Source: Artemisia argyi (lineage: Eukaryota; Streptophyta; Magnoliopsida; Asterales; Asteraceae). From it: a DNA stretch of 64,000 nt. Position numbers and translations under genes: made by a program. Under the pieces are notes generated by a model. It ran no database searches. It saw nothing but the letters and a program-made list of their open reading frames with translations, and had not been told where the DNA came from. The stretch spans positions 304,754,357-304,818,356 of the forward strand of contig CM060709.1 in NCBI GenBank assembly GCA_030686995.1. Reading direction: 5' to 3'. Within the stretch, counting starts at the first letter, position 1. Each line of letters begins with the position of its first letter. Of this stretch, positions 35,453 to 46,464 are shown one piece after another.

Positions 35453-35484
<32 letters not shown>
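35424..35484. repeat. Compound microsatellite (ATC)n(AAC)n(AAT)n
   Basis: Trinucleotide runs change from ATC through AAC to AAT over about 60 bp. Confidence 0.95.
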
Positions 35485-35486
<2 letters not shown>

Positions 35487-35782
35487 TTATTTTTAAGTAT
35501 TCAGAAAAGTAATTCACTTGATTAATTAATATTCATTCTTTTAGAAAACATGTGTTTCATGTTTGAGGCTTTTAGTTATTTCGGAATAATAGCGATCTAA
35601 ATTGATGTGATTTATTTTATTTTTCTTGTTGGCCACTCGTGATAGTGTACTATTAATGTTTCTGATAAACTTTCTATTAAGATTTTGATAAAATTTCAAA
35701 TTAAAGGTATGTTATACTCCGTATTATATTTTTTATATCGAGTGTTTGAAAAGTCTCACAATGTTAAATAGTATCAAACATA

Positions 35783-36292
35783 GTTGTTAAGATCTTGATC
35801 TAGCTCTTAAGATCTTCCGATCCTGTTAAAAAAAAACGAGTCGATCTTTCGTAGGATCTTAAATATGATCTCGATCTTACCATATGATCGTAAGATCTAG
35901 ATTCGATTCGATCCTACTTCCCTTAATTTAACTAACTAATAAACTATAAATAAATTAATTTGGTTAAATTAAAACAATATAGCAAGCGTTGATTATTGTA
36001 AATATTTTATAAGATTAAGACATATCGATTTTTTGATTCAAAGGTTCAGCGTCATTAATTACCGATTAGATATTTGTATTACAGAGGATTACGCGTCGCA
36101 TTCTCATATTACTATAACTTTCATAACTTTTTTTCTTCTCTAATTTGTTATACAATCATCTTTGAATACTAGTTACGATAAAAATAAGATTTTTAGACAT
36201 TTAAGTAGGGTCTTCCGATCTCGATCGGATCTTACGATTCCGATCTTGCTAAGAAAAAAATGATCTATAGTAAGATCTCGATCTTATCTGCC
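35783..36292. mobile_element. Possible GATCTTA-rich inverted-repeat element
   Basis: The left part (35783-35915) and right part (36205-36292) are both dense in AAGATC, GATCTTA and CGATC. They run in opposite orientation, each with an A/T run about 60 bp inside. The arms are imperfect, and the middle is ordinary AT-rich DNA. No clear target duplication. Confidence 0.4.
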
Positions 36293-36328
36293 TTGGTATC
36301 AAAGTGCACATAATACAAATAAATAGTA

Positions 36329-36562
36329 CTGCTTCCATCCCGAAATATAAGTACATTTGACTTTTTGAATATAACTTTGACCTTAAATATTTTTATTTGT
36401 ATTATATAATACTTGATGAAAAATATACCAATGAAAAATACAGTTAAAACACAATCCATTTATATATTTTGCATCAAGTATTATATAATACAAATAAAAA
36501 TATTTAAAGTCAAAATTAGATTCAAAAAGTCAAATTAAACTTATATTTTGAGACGGAGGGAG
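36329..36562. mobile_element. Stowaway-type MITE, 234 bp
   Basis: Ends CTGCTTCCATCCCGAAATAT and ...ATTTTGAGACGGAGGGAG are complementary over most of the element, giving a hairpin. TA flanks both ends (36327-36328, 36563-36564). Confidence 0.9.
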
Positions 36563-36740
36563 TAGCAAAGCAAACATCTTTAATGCGTATGAAAGTATTA
36601 CTTGATTTCAATTTCCGCATACCAAACACACCTAAATATATAAACATGATTAAGTTTGGGTAAAGAACTTATTAATGCATGGTTATTACCCAAAAATGTT
36701 AATAAAGTTTCCCAAAATTTGACCTAAGTTATTAAAGGTT

Positions 36741-36771
<31 letters not shown>
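36741..36771. repeat. Poly-T tract
   Basis: About 31 T residues, not linked to a recognised element. Confidence 0.9.
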
Positions 36772-36857
36772 CAATTAAATTACTCATGTTTGCGTGACCG
36801 GTTGTTTACTTTACTCCATATATTACAACTTATCATTGTAGGTAAAAAGTTAATAAA

Positions 36858-37884
36858 TGGTCTTTGTGGGTTGTCGGGTTTAACAGATTTAGTCCTTATA
36901 TATATTTTTCTCGGATCCTCTCCTGTGGGCGACCCGTAACGGGTTTTTTCTCATGTTTTACTCGTTTTTTTGTCCGTTTTTATCCGTTTTTATAAGTTTT
37001 CGCCCATTTTTCTTACGCTTTCGTTCGTTTTTCACCTATCTTTATACGTTTTTGTCCGTCCTTATTATGTTTTTGCCCGTTTTCGTTCGTTTTTATATTT
37101 TTTTTTTCTGTTTTTATACATTTTCGTCTGCTTTTATACGTTTTTGTCTGTCTTTCTTTCATTTTTACACGATTTTATATGTTTTCAACCATTTTTATCT
37201 GTTTTCATTCGTTTTTTTCTGTTTTTGATCATTTTTATACATTTTTGTCTGTATCAAAATGGATTAAAATGGATGAAAACTTATAAAAGCGAATAAAAAC
37301 GTAAAAAACAGATAAAAATGGACAAAAAACGGATAAAAACGGATAAAATCATAAACAAGGTATATAAATGGATGAAAATGTATAAAACCTGATGAAACCG
37401 TAAAAAACAGATAAAAACGGGCAAAACCGTATTAACACGGATAAAAACGTATAAAAACAAATAAAAGGATGAAAATATATAAAAACAGATAAAAGCGTAA
37501 AAAAAAACGAACAAAAACGTATAAAAATGAGTAAAAACGTATGAAAACGTAAGAAAAACATAAGAAAACCTATAAAAATGGAAAAAAAAAACATATAAAT
37601 ACAGAAAAAACATAATAAAGACGGACAAAAACGTATAAAACAGACAAAAATGGATAAAAAAGTATAAAACAGATAAAAACGTAAGAAAAAGACAAAAACG
37701 TAAGAAAAACGGGCGCAAACGTATAAAAACGTATAAAATTTGATAAAAACGGACGAAAACGGATATAAACGGATAAAAACGTATGAAAATGTAAGAAAAA
37801 TTTGTCACCGGTCGGCCACAGGAGAGGATCGGGAGAAAAAAGATAAGTACTAAATTCGTTATACCCGGCATGCCACAGGGACCA
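36858..37884. mobile_element. Foldback element with minisatellite arms, about 1.03 kb
   Basis: About 100-bp terminal inverted repeats: the left begins TGGTCTTTGTGG and the right, read backwards, begins TGGTCCCTGTGG. Both then contain TTTAGT.CTTAT and GATCCTCTCCTGTGG.CGACC. The left arm is then filled with GTTTTTATCCGTTTTTATAC-like 10-13-bp units and the right arm with the complement. The TGGTCCCTGTGG terminus resembles a repeat widespread in plants, perhaps Mutator-like. The long open frames inside are artefacts of the low-complexity repeat. Confidence 0.8.
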
Positions 37885-38339
37885 AAAATGTGAATTAAAG
37901 ATAGTGGAAAACCGTTACACCCGGTATCCCACCCTAGGAGTAACTATAGTGTAACTTATTTGAACGTTGAGTAACCTAATTAAAGAACCCATGAACAAGA
38001 GTAACCTGGTTGAAAAAAAAAAAAAAAAAAGTTCAAAATTTTGAAAAACTTTAGTAATTTTTTTGTGTAATAACCCTATTAATTCACGTTTTATTGCCAA
38101 TCATGATTATTTGGTTACGTGTTAGTTACATTTAATTTACACGGGTTTCCTTCTATATCAAAATATTAATTCATTAAGCATTGATTGAAACTAAAAATTA
38201 CTATAATTATATTTAAACTGTGATTTGATAAACTAAACATTTCCTTTTCATAATACTCTTAACATTTGCAACATTTTTTTTTTCTAAAATGGTGAACTTT
38301 TATTAATTTAAGAATCAACAAATTGCAATGAGATACTTG
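37885..38339. other. AT-rich intergenic DNA, no recognised feature
   Basis: Contains an A run near 38010. Nothing else was recognised. Confidence 0.5.
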
Positions 38340-39050
38340 CAGTGGGAAAATCGGGGATCGTATTTACCATCCCCATCCCCGTTTCTTACTCCCATCCCCA
38401 TCCCCGCCCCATCCTCATCGGGAAATCATTTTGCATCCCCATCCCCGTCTCCAACGGGGATCGAGGGTCCCCATGGGGATTCGGGGATTTTCGTTGCATA
38501 TGAATAAAACATAAAAATTACATAACTAATCGAAAATATAAAGAATTGACCGATAAAATGTCTTAAAAACCATACATTATACATAGTTGGATGAATTAAA
38601 ATGTCATTCAACTTTAAAGCATTGTATGTATTGAAACATCATATATAATATAAAAATAGAGTGCATCGAATGAGTGCATTCGGACAAAATATTGGTTAGA
38701 TAATAAGTAGTTAGTGCTCAACATTTTTAAATATTTGATGATTTTGATCCATTAAATATCACAATACATAAAAATATACTTCAAGTATAATACTTATCAA
38801 TACTTAGTAACATATACATATACAAGTACATTTAGTATTAATATACATAAAATTCAAACATGTTTGTACATTAAAAAGTTCGGGGTCGGGGATTTATGCT
38901 ATCCCCGTACCCGCCCCAAACCCGGTTTCATAATTCGGGTATTCCCCGTCCTCATCCTCATCCCCCGGTCAACTCGAGGATTCCCCAGTCAAATCAAGTC
39001 AAGTTTGAAGATCGGGTCTCCGTCAAGTACGGATATTTTTACCATCTCTA
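38340..39050. mobile_element. Possible hAT-like element with CCCCATCCCCG subterminal repeats
   Basis: Both ends are rich in GGGGAT/ATCCCC words (38352-38490 and 38880-39000) around an AT-rich core. The outermost parts, AGTGGGAAAATCGGGGATC and (read backwards from 39050) AGAGATGGTAAAAATATCCG, are weakly similar inverted ends. No target duplication was found, so the class is tentative. Confidence 0.4.
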
Positions 39051-39377
39051 GCTATCGCTAAAAACTCGTGATATCTAATAACTAAAATACCTTTCAGAAA
39101 ATATATGAAGAATCCTTATATGTAAAAGAAAAAGTTAGATAAAAAAAAAGAAAACACATGAATACTACTAGTATCTTAAAGTGAGGTTAGCAATGACAGT
39201 GGTGAATACAGAGTGAAACTCGTGTTCGGTTCCATGGATATTATTACTCCACCAAAAATAGTTGCACAACTTTTTATAATATTCTTCTTGAACACAAATA
39301 AAACGTGCTTTTTGTTTTTATTCTTAAAAATACGCCAGTCTTCATCATCACAGTTTGTATTTTGTAATCATAATTCA

Positions 39378-39387
39378 TATATAAAAG
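39378..39387 (+). promoter_or_regulatory. TATA box of the JAZ gene
   Basis: TATATAAAAG lies 88 bp upstream of the first JAZ start codon, giving an expected leader of about 55 bases. No G-box (CACGTG) was seen in the 400 bp upstream; a CACATG is present near 39155. Confidence 0.65.
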
Positions 39388-39465
39388 TTTCAAAACCCTC
39401 ATTTTATTCTCATTCAATTTTTTCTTCACACTTTCCTCATTTCATTGTTTTTTATATTTACATAT

Positions 39466-40248
39466 ATGTCGATGGCTAGAAACTTCTTTAACGACAAAGG
39501 AAAGTTACCAATGGAGAACTCTAGCTTTGCCACTACTTGCAATCGATTGAGTTCGTTTCTTAAAGCAAAAGGAAGTCTAAGAAATGTTGCAATTCATGCA
39601 AATCTTGATGATATAGGTAAAAAAATCTAAGATGTACTTTTTCATTTATCTCGTTTTAGTATGAAAAGATGGTTTTGTGTCACGTTCTAAACTAACTTTT
39701 CTCCTTATTTTGTTATAGGAAAACAAGAAATATCTTCGCCGACTACGATTGATTTGTTAAGCAACATGGAGAGCCCGGTTCAGGCGAGAAAAACGGATGA
39801 ACCAGTGAAAAAAACGGATGAACCAGTGAATCCTCTTCCTGAGTATGTTAGTTTCGATTTATTTTGTAAAGATGGAGCAAGAAAAACTAGTGATACTAAT
39901 GAGTCTAAAACCGAACAAATGACTGTTATTTATGATGGACAAGTTCTAGTGTTTGATGGTGTTTCGGCTAATAAAGCAAGGGAAATGATGTTAGCAGCTA
40001 GTGGTGCTTCTAGCTCTAATAATCATGTCGAAAATCGAGTTCAAATGGCTTCAACTTCAAATTCTCCATGTGAGGCCTTCGAAACGCGAGAACAAGTAGA
40101 GTTGGATTTACCAATTGCAAGACGAGCATCGCTAAACAAGTTTTTGGCAAAGAGGAAAGATAGGGCAAACGAACGTGCACCATATCAATTGCATGATCCG
40201 GTTATGGGAGATGCTTCTTTGAACTATAAATTTGATCTCAACTTATAG
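39466..40248 (+). CDS. JAZ: JAZ (TIFY family) jasmonate-signalling repressor
   Basis: Exons 39466-39616 and 39719-40248 join across a 102-bp GT-AG intron to give 226 residues. JAZ proteins bind MYC-type transcription factors in the nucleus and recruit corepressors until the jasmonate receptor COI1 triggers their degradation. The N-terminal FATTCNRLSSFLKAKGSL (21-38) resembles the JAZ1/2/5/6 group. The TIFY/ZIM motif is TVIYDGQVLVFDG (119-131), a variant of TIFYXG. The Jas motif (180-208) fits SLX2FX2KRX2RX5PY exactly and is preceded by the intact degron LPIARR (181-186). The protein ends FDLNL, an EAR-like DLN motif. KTDEPV is repeated in tandem (75-87). The second ATG at 39472 is an alternative start. 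All of TIFY and Jas lie in one exon. Confidence 0.92.
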
Positions 40249-40598
40249 CTATAGCTAGCTAGTCATGTATTCTAGATTAGTAGATTAATTGTGTTTGTGT
40301 TAATTCTGGTATGTTTATATATGTCCTTAAACCTAATTATAGTTTCATCATGTTAATTGTACCTTTAGATGAGGGTTTGCCTTTTGTTTTCATTAAGGCT
40401 TGAGTTATCCGGACCCTCCATAGGGAGGGTTTGCTAATGATTGGATGCATTCCTTGGTTGTATGGTATGCATTAACGGTTGCACGGTTTAATTAAAAGGC
40501 TATGATGTGACACCATAGAGAGGGTTAGGATAACACATCCCTTCATTAACTTTATGAAGAATTTTGCAGGTTTTGAACTTATTTAATGGCTTATACTC
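40249..40598. other. JAZ downstream region
   Basis: AT-rich DNA that should hold the 3' untranslated region. The words CCTCCATAGGGAGGG and CACCATAGAGAGGG occur at about 40423 and 40512. No other gene was seen. Confidence 0.5.
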
Positions 40599-40991
40599 CA
40601 CTACAATAAAACTATTGTCTTTTAGTGACACTTAAAAAAAATGTCACAAAGAACTAAAAATATCAATAAAATACAAATGTCATCAAAAGTATAAAAGAAA
40701 AGTGTCATTAAAATTTTTATGTGCTTCTCCTACACTTAAAAAGTGTGGATATATATGAGCCCAGTAGGTAAAAATCTATTTATAGTAACAAAAAACTAAA
40801 AATAAAAAAATAAAGTGTGAAGATACATTTTTTGCCTTTTAGAACATATTTGTAGATAAAAAGTGTCATTAAATCTCAAAATTTTAAGATTTTACTCACA
40901 ATTTTCAAAAAGTGCCATTAAAATGTTAGGTTTGATGATATTTCTTTGTCACTAAAATCTCAGTCGATATAGGTCTATTTTCTTGTAGTTG
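40599..40991. mobile_element. Non-autonomous CACTA (En/Spm-type) element, 393 bp
   Basis: The left end is CACTACAATAAAAC and the right end, read backwards, is CAACTACAAGAAAATAG, both matching the plant CACTACAAGAAAA terminus. The interior has repeated AAGTGTCATTAAA and its complement, typical subterminal repeats. Flanking triplets CTC and ATC are one mismatch from a 3-bp duplication. Non-coding. Confidence 0.8.
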
Positions 40992-41355
40992 ATCCGATTA
41001 GCGCAAACATCTTATCATGTTACAAGTAAATCCTCTACAAGACTACATGTATTTTTTAGGAAAACATAAACACTTGTTTTATTCAAGGTTTATATTTTCT
41101 TATATATGGATATAAAATAGTAACATTTGGGTAATGTTTCTTTTAACAGAAACATATCAAATATATTTGTTTATCTAAAACACAAAAGGTTGAGATAAAT
41201 CTATATTTGTTTAATTAGCAAGTGAAGATTTCGATACGACACTCGAAGGGTCTCAAAAGTTAAACAGTTTAGCCTCTATCAAATCTAGATCTTCCTACCT
41301 AATTCCACCATGCCAAATCAAATAGCCCACATGCTCTAATTATTTATATTATAGG

Positions 41356-41522
41356 AGATGATTTGTATACTCCCTCAATTGATTGGGACACTCCAATTTA
41401 ACGTTTTTGAACATTTATACTCTTACATGGGTGAAAATGTAAGGGTAACTGCAAGGGTATCAATGTTCAAACACATTAAATTGGAGTATCTTAATCAATT
41501 GAGAGAGTCTGCAAATCATCTA
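41356..41522. mobile_element. Hairpin MITE, 167 bp
   Basis: AGATGATTTGTATACTCCCT at the left pairs with the right end, which read backwards is AGATGATTTGCAGACTCTCT. The pairing continues through CTCAATTGATT and CTCCAATTTAA to TTTGAACATT, so nearly the whole element folds on itself. The target duplication is unclear. Confidence 0.8.
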
Positions 41523-43190
41523 CCTTATTTTATACATATGATCGAGTAATTTACAAGCATCCCATACCAACAATATCCCTTTTAATTAAAAATAGTGTGC
41601 ATGTGTTATTTTCAGTCTCGATCTTTCAAGTTTTTAATGACCAAAATAAGGATAAAGCACAAGTGTCCCTTAAATTTAACTTTGGTGTAGAAAAAGTGGC
41701 CATTTGGTGTTAGGTACTTACCAGATTGCGAGTACATGTTGACAAATGTGATATATATGTATTGTATCGACGAGTTCTTATTTTAATTTAAGAACAAATG
41801 GGGATTATGTATCATATAACACACACAAATGGGGATTATGTATCATATCATATATTTAATAAAGTGACCGATGCTGATCGGTCGATCAGATGAAACAAAA
41901 TGAGTTGCCAAAACGTATCAATGTAAACAAAATAATAGACTCGTCGATATCATTAATCCCAACCCGTGATCGACATTGAAAATTACTAGTATAAAAAATA
42001 CAAAAAAGGGGGGCGGCATCTAAAACAAATGTATGTAAACATGAAGATCGAATAGTCGGTGACTTGAAACATGGTCCACAATTCACATGGCATTTATGGT
42101 GCTTGGATGGCTCGACTACTCCAATCTTACGCTTTCAAGTGTTTTGAGGTGTCGAATTATTTGGTTTGAGGTTCCGGCGGGTGTTTTCCCGTTTCTATAC
42201 TCTTTATGATCCGAAAATTGCTCTTAAGTGGTTAGAAAAGTCCTGGTGTTATAGTTTAATGGTTGATTTGGTCGGAACTACGTACTAAAGTTTAATGTTG
42301 CAGTTAGTTTAGGGCCATGATAGTTTTAGTAAATTTTTGTTTCGGTATCGTTGTAATCTTGATGGCCGTTGTGGTTTTAGGGTTATTTTGATCAAATTTT
42401 GATTCGTGTCTTTGTAATCGTTGGTGTTATACACGTTTTTAATACATTATTATATAACTGCCTTTTAGAAAAGAAATTTGTTTGTATGAAATAGAGTACT
42501 TGGTACTCAATCAAAATGGTCATATTTTTTAGCCAATCAAAATGTTACCCCTATCTCAAAATTAAATTGGACCATTATATCATGATCAAGTGACAGATAA
42601 TGAGTCGTACTATATACCTTTGATATTTTACGCATTGATTCCATCTGTTGGCTTGGTCATAGGGGACCGATAATAACATAAAGAATAGGCCCAATCTATA
42701 ACATCGTACGCAGGTTCATGGTCCACACAAATTTTCAAAAAGTTTCGAGACGCTACGTACTAGCATGCATCGCCTTACATGACAAGGTAAGTACAAAATG
42801 GTTGTCGATTTGCCTCGCGGACATAAAGAATGCACCCATTAACAATCGACAAACGACGGTCTCTTTAGGTAGGACTTAAGAGGCAAAGCGAAATACTTCA
42901 TGATCTGACTTTTGACAAATAAGTGAATGATTGATCGAGTTGATCATCTAATTACAAGCGTGTTACTAATTGCATCAAACGGATATATATATGTCAAGTT
43001 CAAATTTAATAGCAAACACATACTGTAGTACTGATGGTCAATATGTCCTAATGAAAATATCATAAATGGCATGGGACCAATGGTAAAAGTAAGTAATGCC
43101 GAACATGCTGAAAATGGTCATCACACCGGTCTAGAAGTAGAACATGGTGGAGGCTACAAAGACAACTCATATTATTAAGGGTTATTAGGC
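41523..43190. other. Intergenic DNA, no recognised feature
   Basis: A 19-bp direct repeat CAAATGGGGATTATGTATCA occurs at about 41796 and 41827. No gene was recognised. Confidence 0.5.
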
Positions 43191-43478
43191 ATATAGGTTA
43201 CTGAATTTTGCGAATTTGTTCGTCTAAGTTACTCAAACATTTTTTTTCTTCTCCAAACGAGTTACTAAAGTATATGGATTTGTTATTCACGTTACTTAAC
43301 TCATGTAACTTGTTTAAACCCGTTACCTTCTTACTAGCTACCGGGAGTTTACTTGTTAAGTAACTTAGGCAAGTTAAATCGCAAAGTTCAATAATCGTAT
43401 AAAAATGCCAACTTTTTTTTTTTTTTTTTAAGGATAAATTGCAAAAGCCATAAAGATATGGTTTGCTCAACCTCTTTA

Positions 43479-43479
<1 letters not shown>

Positions 43480-43511
<32 letters not shown>
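43480..43511. repeat. Poly-C tract, 32 bp
   Basis: An uninterrupted run of C on the plus strand; such long G/C homopolymers are rare in plant DNA, and assembly error is possible. Confidence 0.85.
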
Positions 43512-43513
<2 letters not shown>

Positions 43514-43699
43514 GAGGTGAGATCAACATATATCACAAATTTTCTAAATATCAAATGAGAAGATTTTGACCATTCATTTTTTTTCTATAAAAAAAAGGAA
43601 AAAAAAACACGTTTTTCACCTTTTTAAGAAAACAAAAAATATCATACAAACGGTAAATCTTCAAGCTACGAGATACACAATCGCGACGAGAATTTTTTT

Positions 43700-44115
43700 T
43701 ATGTTTCAGTAGACGGATACTCCGATATACTTTCGACGATTTTTTTTCGAGCTTTATTTTTTAGTGTTGATTGTTTATAAAAATCACTTGTGATTTGTTA
43801 TTTTCAAAATCAAGTGTGGTTTCACGAATCAGTGTGATTTTTAAGATAACATATTCTTTTATTTATCTTTCAGTAGACGGGAACTTCGATATACTTTCGA
43901 CGGTTTTTTTCTTTCAAGCTTTATTTTTTAGTGTTGACATTTTCGCTTAGAAAAATCACATGTGATTTGTAAAATTACTTGTGATTTGTTATTTCAAAAA
44001 TAACGTGTTAGTTCACAAATCACGTGGTGATTTGGAAGATTACATTTTTTTAAACAAAAAGTCACATGTGATTTTACAAATTACATGTGATTTATAAAAA
44101 TAACAAATCAATGTT
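43700..44115. repeat. Imperfect tandem repeat with AATCACATGTGATT palindromes
   Basis: Two units about 164 bp apart start TTTCAGTAGACGG (43706 and 43870). Each contains ATATACTTTCGACG and AGCTTTATTTTTTAGTGTTGA. They are followed by many copies of AATCACNTGTGATTT, a palindrome that also recurs singly to about 44100. Confidence 0.8.
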
Positions 44116-44856
44116 GATTTTTTTTTTTTTTTTTTTTCAAATGTAAAATAAATAGACTAAAATGGAGTATTTACATGAAAAAGACCAAAAAAAGATTGAT
44201 TAGGACAAAGCCCTAACCAACCCATCCCTAGTCTAAGAAACAAAATAACAGATTTGGACAAACCTAAATCCAATACGAAACAGGATTGTTGGACAGGCCC
44301 AAACAACAAATGACTACCAATGCTATCGCAAACCAAGTAACAATACCAAAATGCTAGATGTCATCCTTTTAAACCAATACACTCAATACAACCCAAAGCA
44401 AAAAATAGATACATTCAAAACTAAACACATTGGCATACTGAAACACGCAATAAGCAGCTTTCAAAATCAGCATGTACTCAATATCCAAGAGCATGATCAT
44501 ACACTGATTCTTCATCATACACTGGCCATAATAACAGTGCCTGGTTACAATAAATCTCTCAATTTCATTATAGTCAATAAGCAGCAATCTACATATCATG
44601 AACTCCCAAACAACAATAGAAGACCACTGAATCACCATCATATGCACACCAGTACCAAAGATAACATAACTCACCCAATCAACATCTAAATAACCAGATT
44701 GAACATAACTAATGCTGCTATAACATCCTGTAAAAATCCCCAGTTATTACTAAACACTAATCATGGATTAATTATGTATACTATTCACACACTCATTTTT
44801 AGTCAAAATTTAAAATTTTTGTTTACAATATGCAACCATGAATCAGTATATGTTAT
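44116..44856. other. Poly-T then unclassified DNA, possibly a LINE 3' region
   Basis: A T run (44120-44138) is followed by C/A-rich, non-coding DNA. The arrangement resembles the minus-strand LINE tail at 7205-8200, but no LINE protein is found. Unproven. Confidence 0.3.
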
Positions 44857-44909
44857 GTGATTCACACTTTCACTGAAACGAGCTCACACGTATACCATGA
44901 TATTCTAAT

Positions 44910-45840
44910 TTGTGTACAAATCAAACCCTGGAACAGTTTGATCACCCACATACCACAACACACTCACAAGCCCCCCTGGGTCCCACTCTTCTCACATGGG
45001 GCCCACACTATCAAAATGAACACACAAACCCCCAATGGGCCTTACTAACATCTTACGTGAATGCAACCCAAGAACAGTTATTGGAGAACATCGAAAAGCA
45101 AGTTAAGGAATTAATGAAAGTTGACATACCTGCAGCTGAAACCGAAATAAGTCCCGATAGACATGTGAGTACAATTAATAAACATACTTTTCCTGAACGT
45201 TCACAGCAAGAGGAGTTCGAAGGGATAATGATAACTTTTGTGAACAATCAGGAAAGGCAAATTCAACAATTAGAGACTCGCATGGAAAATACTAGGAAGG
45301 CTTTCATGGACTTGGATGATAAGTTTATATCAAGGATTAAGGAAAAGATTAAGAACAAAATTACACCAAAGAAAATTGAAAAAATCTTTGAACTCCCGAC
45401 CCCTAAGATGATAAGTGAAGAAGAGGATATTGTAAAACCCTCCCAAGGAGACTCACCTTTAAATCCCCCTTACTCCTATGGGCCCCTCGAGAAGAAAAGA
45501 ACCCTCAAATTCATAGCATCTTCGTTGGAAGCTTGCAAGTCACACTCCCTAACTTTCACGAAGTTAAAAAACGTTCCTTTAGCTTTAATCCTGGCAAGTA
45601 AAAACCGCAACTCAAGCGCACTCTCATTCAAAAAACTTCGATGGAACAACTCCCTTCCCTTCCTGTTGCCTACCAAGACGGAAATTGGGGCCTGAACGGG
45701 ACAATAACCGCCCCCATCCAAAATCATACCACACCTCATGACAGTAACGAAACATTTGACCCTGGTGGAATCTACTAACGAGAATGGCTATCTCGGTTGA
45801 TGACCCTGACTGGCTATTAAAGTAACTACAAGGGGCTCAT
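44910..45840 (+). pseudogene. Gypsy/Athila-type gag-like protein relic
   Basis: A 261-codon open frame (to 45695) begins with Pro/His-rich sequence. It then has a long charged, helical part: VNATQEQLLENIEKQVKEL, RSQQEEFEGIMITFVNNQE and ETRMENTRKAFMDLDDKF, with heptad-like spacing suggesting a coiled coil. It ends KNVPLALILASKNRNSS. I recall comparable proteins among retroelement polyproteins of Asteraceae, but cannot verify this. Likely codons continue in another frame to about 45830 (a DPDWLLK-like end), implying a frameshift near 45620. No downstream protease or reverse transcriptase is attached. Confidence 0.5.
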
Positions 45841-46464
45841 ATGAAAATTGTTACAAAATTGGGAGATTTCGGGCATCTGACGGCGTCAGAGGTTACATGT
45901 GATGCTCTTATCTATCACTTTCACCACAAACCCCACAAACCATATCCTCTTATCTATCACTTTCACCACAAACCATATCCACCCAAAACTCGGCCACCGA
46001 ATCTCCAAGGTCAATTTCATCATCATCCGTCAACAATGTCCATGTGGTAAGCAATTTCCATTCATCCTTTGTCATTTAATTAACCTTAGAACTCGTCAAT
46101 TTTATAAATCCCCATTCTTTCAAAACCCTAGAATCGATTTACATTTAGAACTTTTAATGCCCTCTAATTAGTGTTATGTTACAATGATTAAGGCATTGGG
46201 TAGTTTGTAATCGATAGGGCTTGTAACTCATTAATGAGAAATTGGTTTTGATTTGAGAATCATTGGTCCAATACCCATTGTTGCTGTAAAAAGGGGTGTT
46301 TGGATCAAGTATTTTAAGTTGAAAAAAATCAATTTTTCCCTCGTAACTTTGGATTCAAATTTCTTGCAAGCTTGACGGTGTCATCCATTGGGTCTGACGG
46401 CGTCAGAAGGGTCTGACAGCTCAGAATTTTTGAGTTTCCATGCTAACTCCCGTTCCACCCCATT
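45841..46464. other. Element leader with TGACGGCGTCA sites
   Basis: Noncoding DNA before the ATHILA-type ORF with TGACGGCGTCA at about 45879 and 46395, the same palindrome found in family A LTRs. Also a duplicated CTTATCTATCACTTTCACCA (45907 and 45949). Confidence 0.5.

Noticed and set aside
36953..37871. Long Phe/Ser/Tyr-rich open frames (91-196 codons) on both strands
   Set aside because: They are produced by the GTTTTTATNCGT minisatellite arms, which lack stops by composition; there is no protein signature.
44369..44689. Overlapping 101- and 112-codon frames on opposite strands
   Set aside because: No protein signature and biased composition; probably noncoding repeat DNA.
44910..45695. 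Intact 261-residue host gene
   Set aside because: Codons appear to continue in another frame after about 45620, and the surroundings are retroelement DNA; a retroelement relic is more likely.
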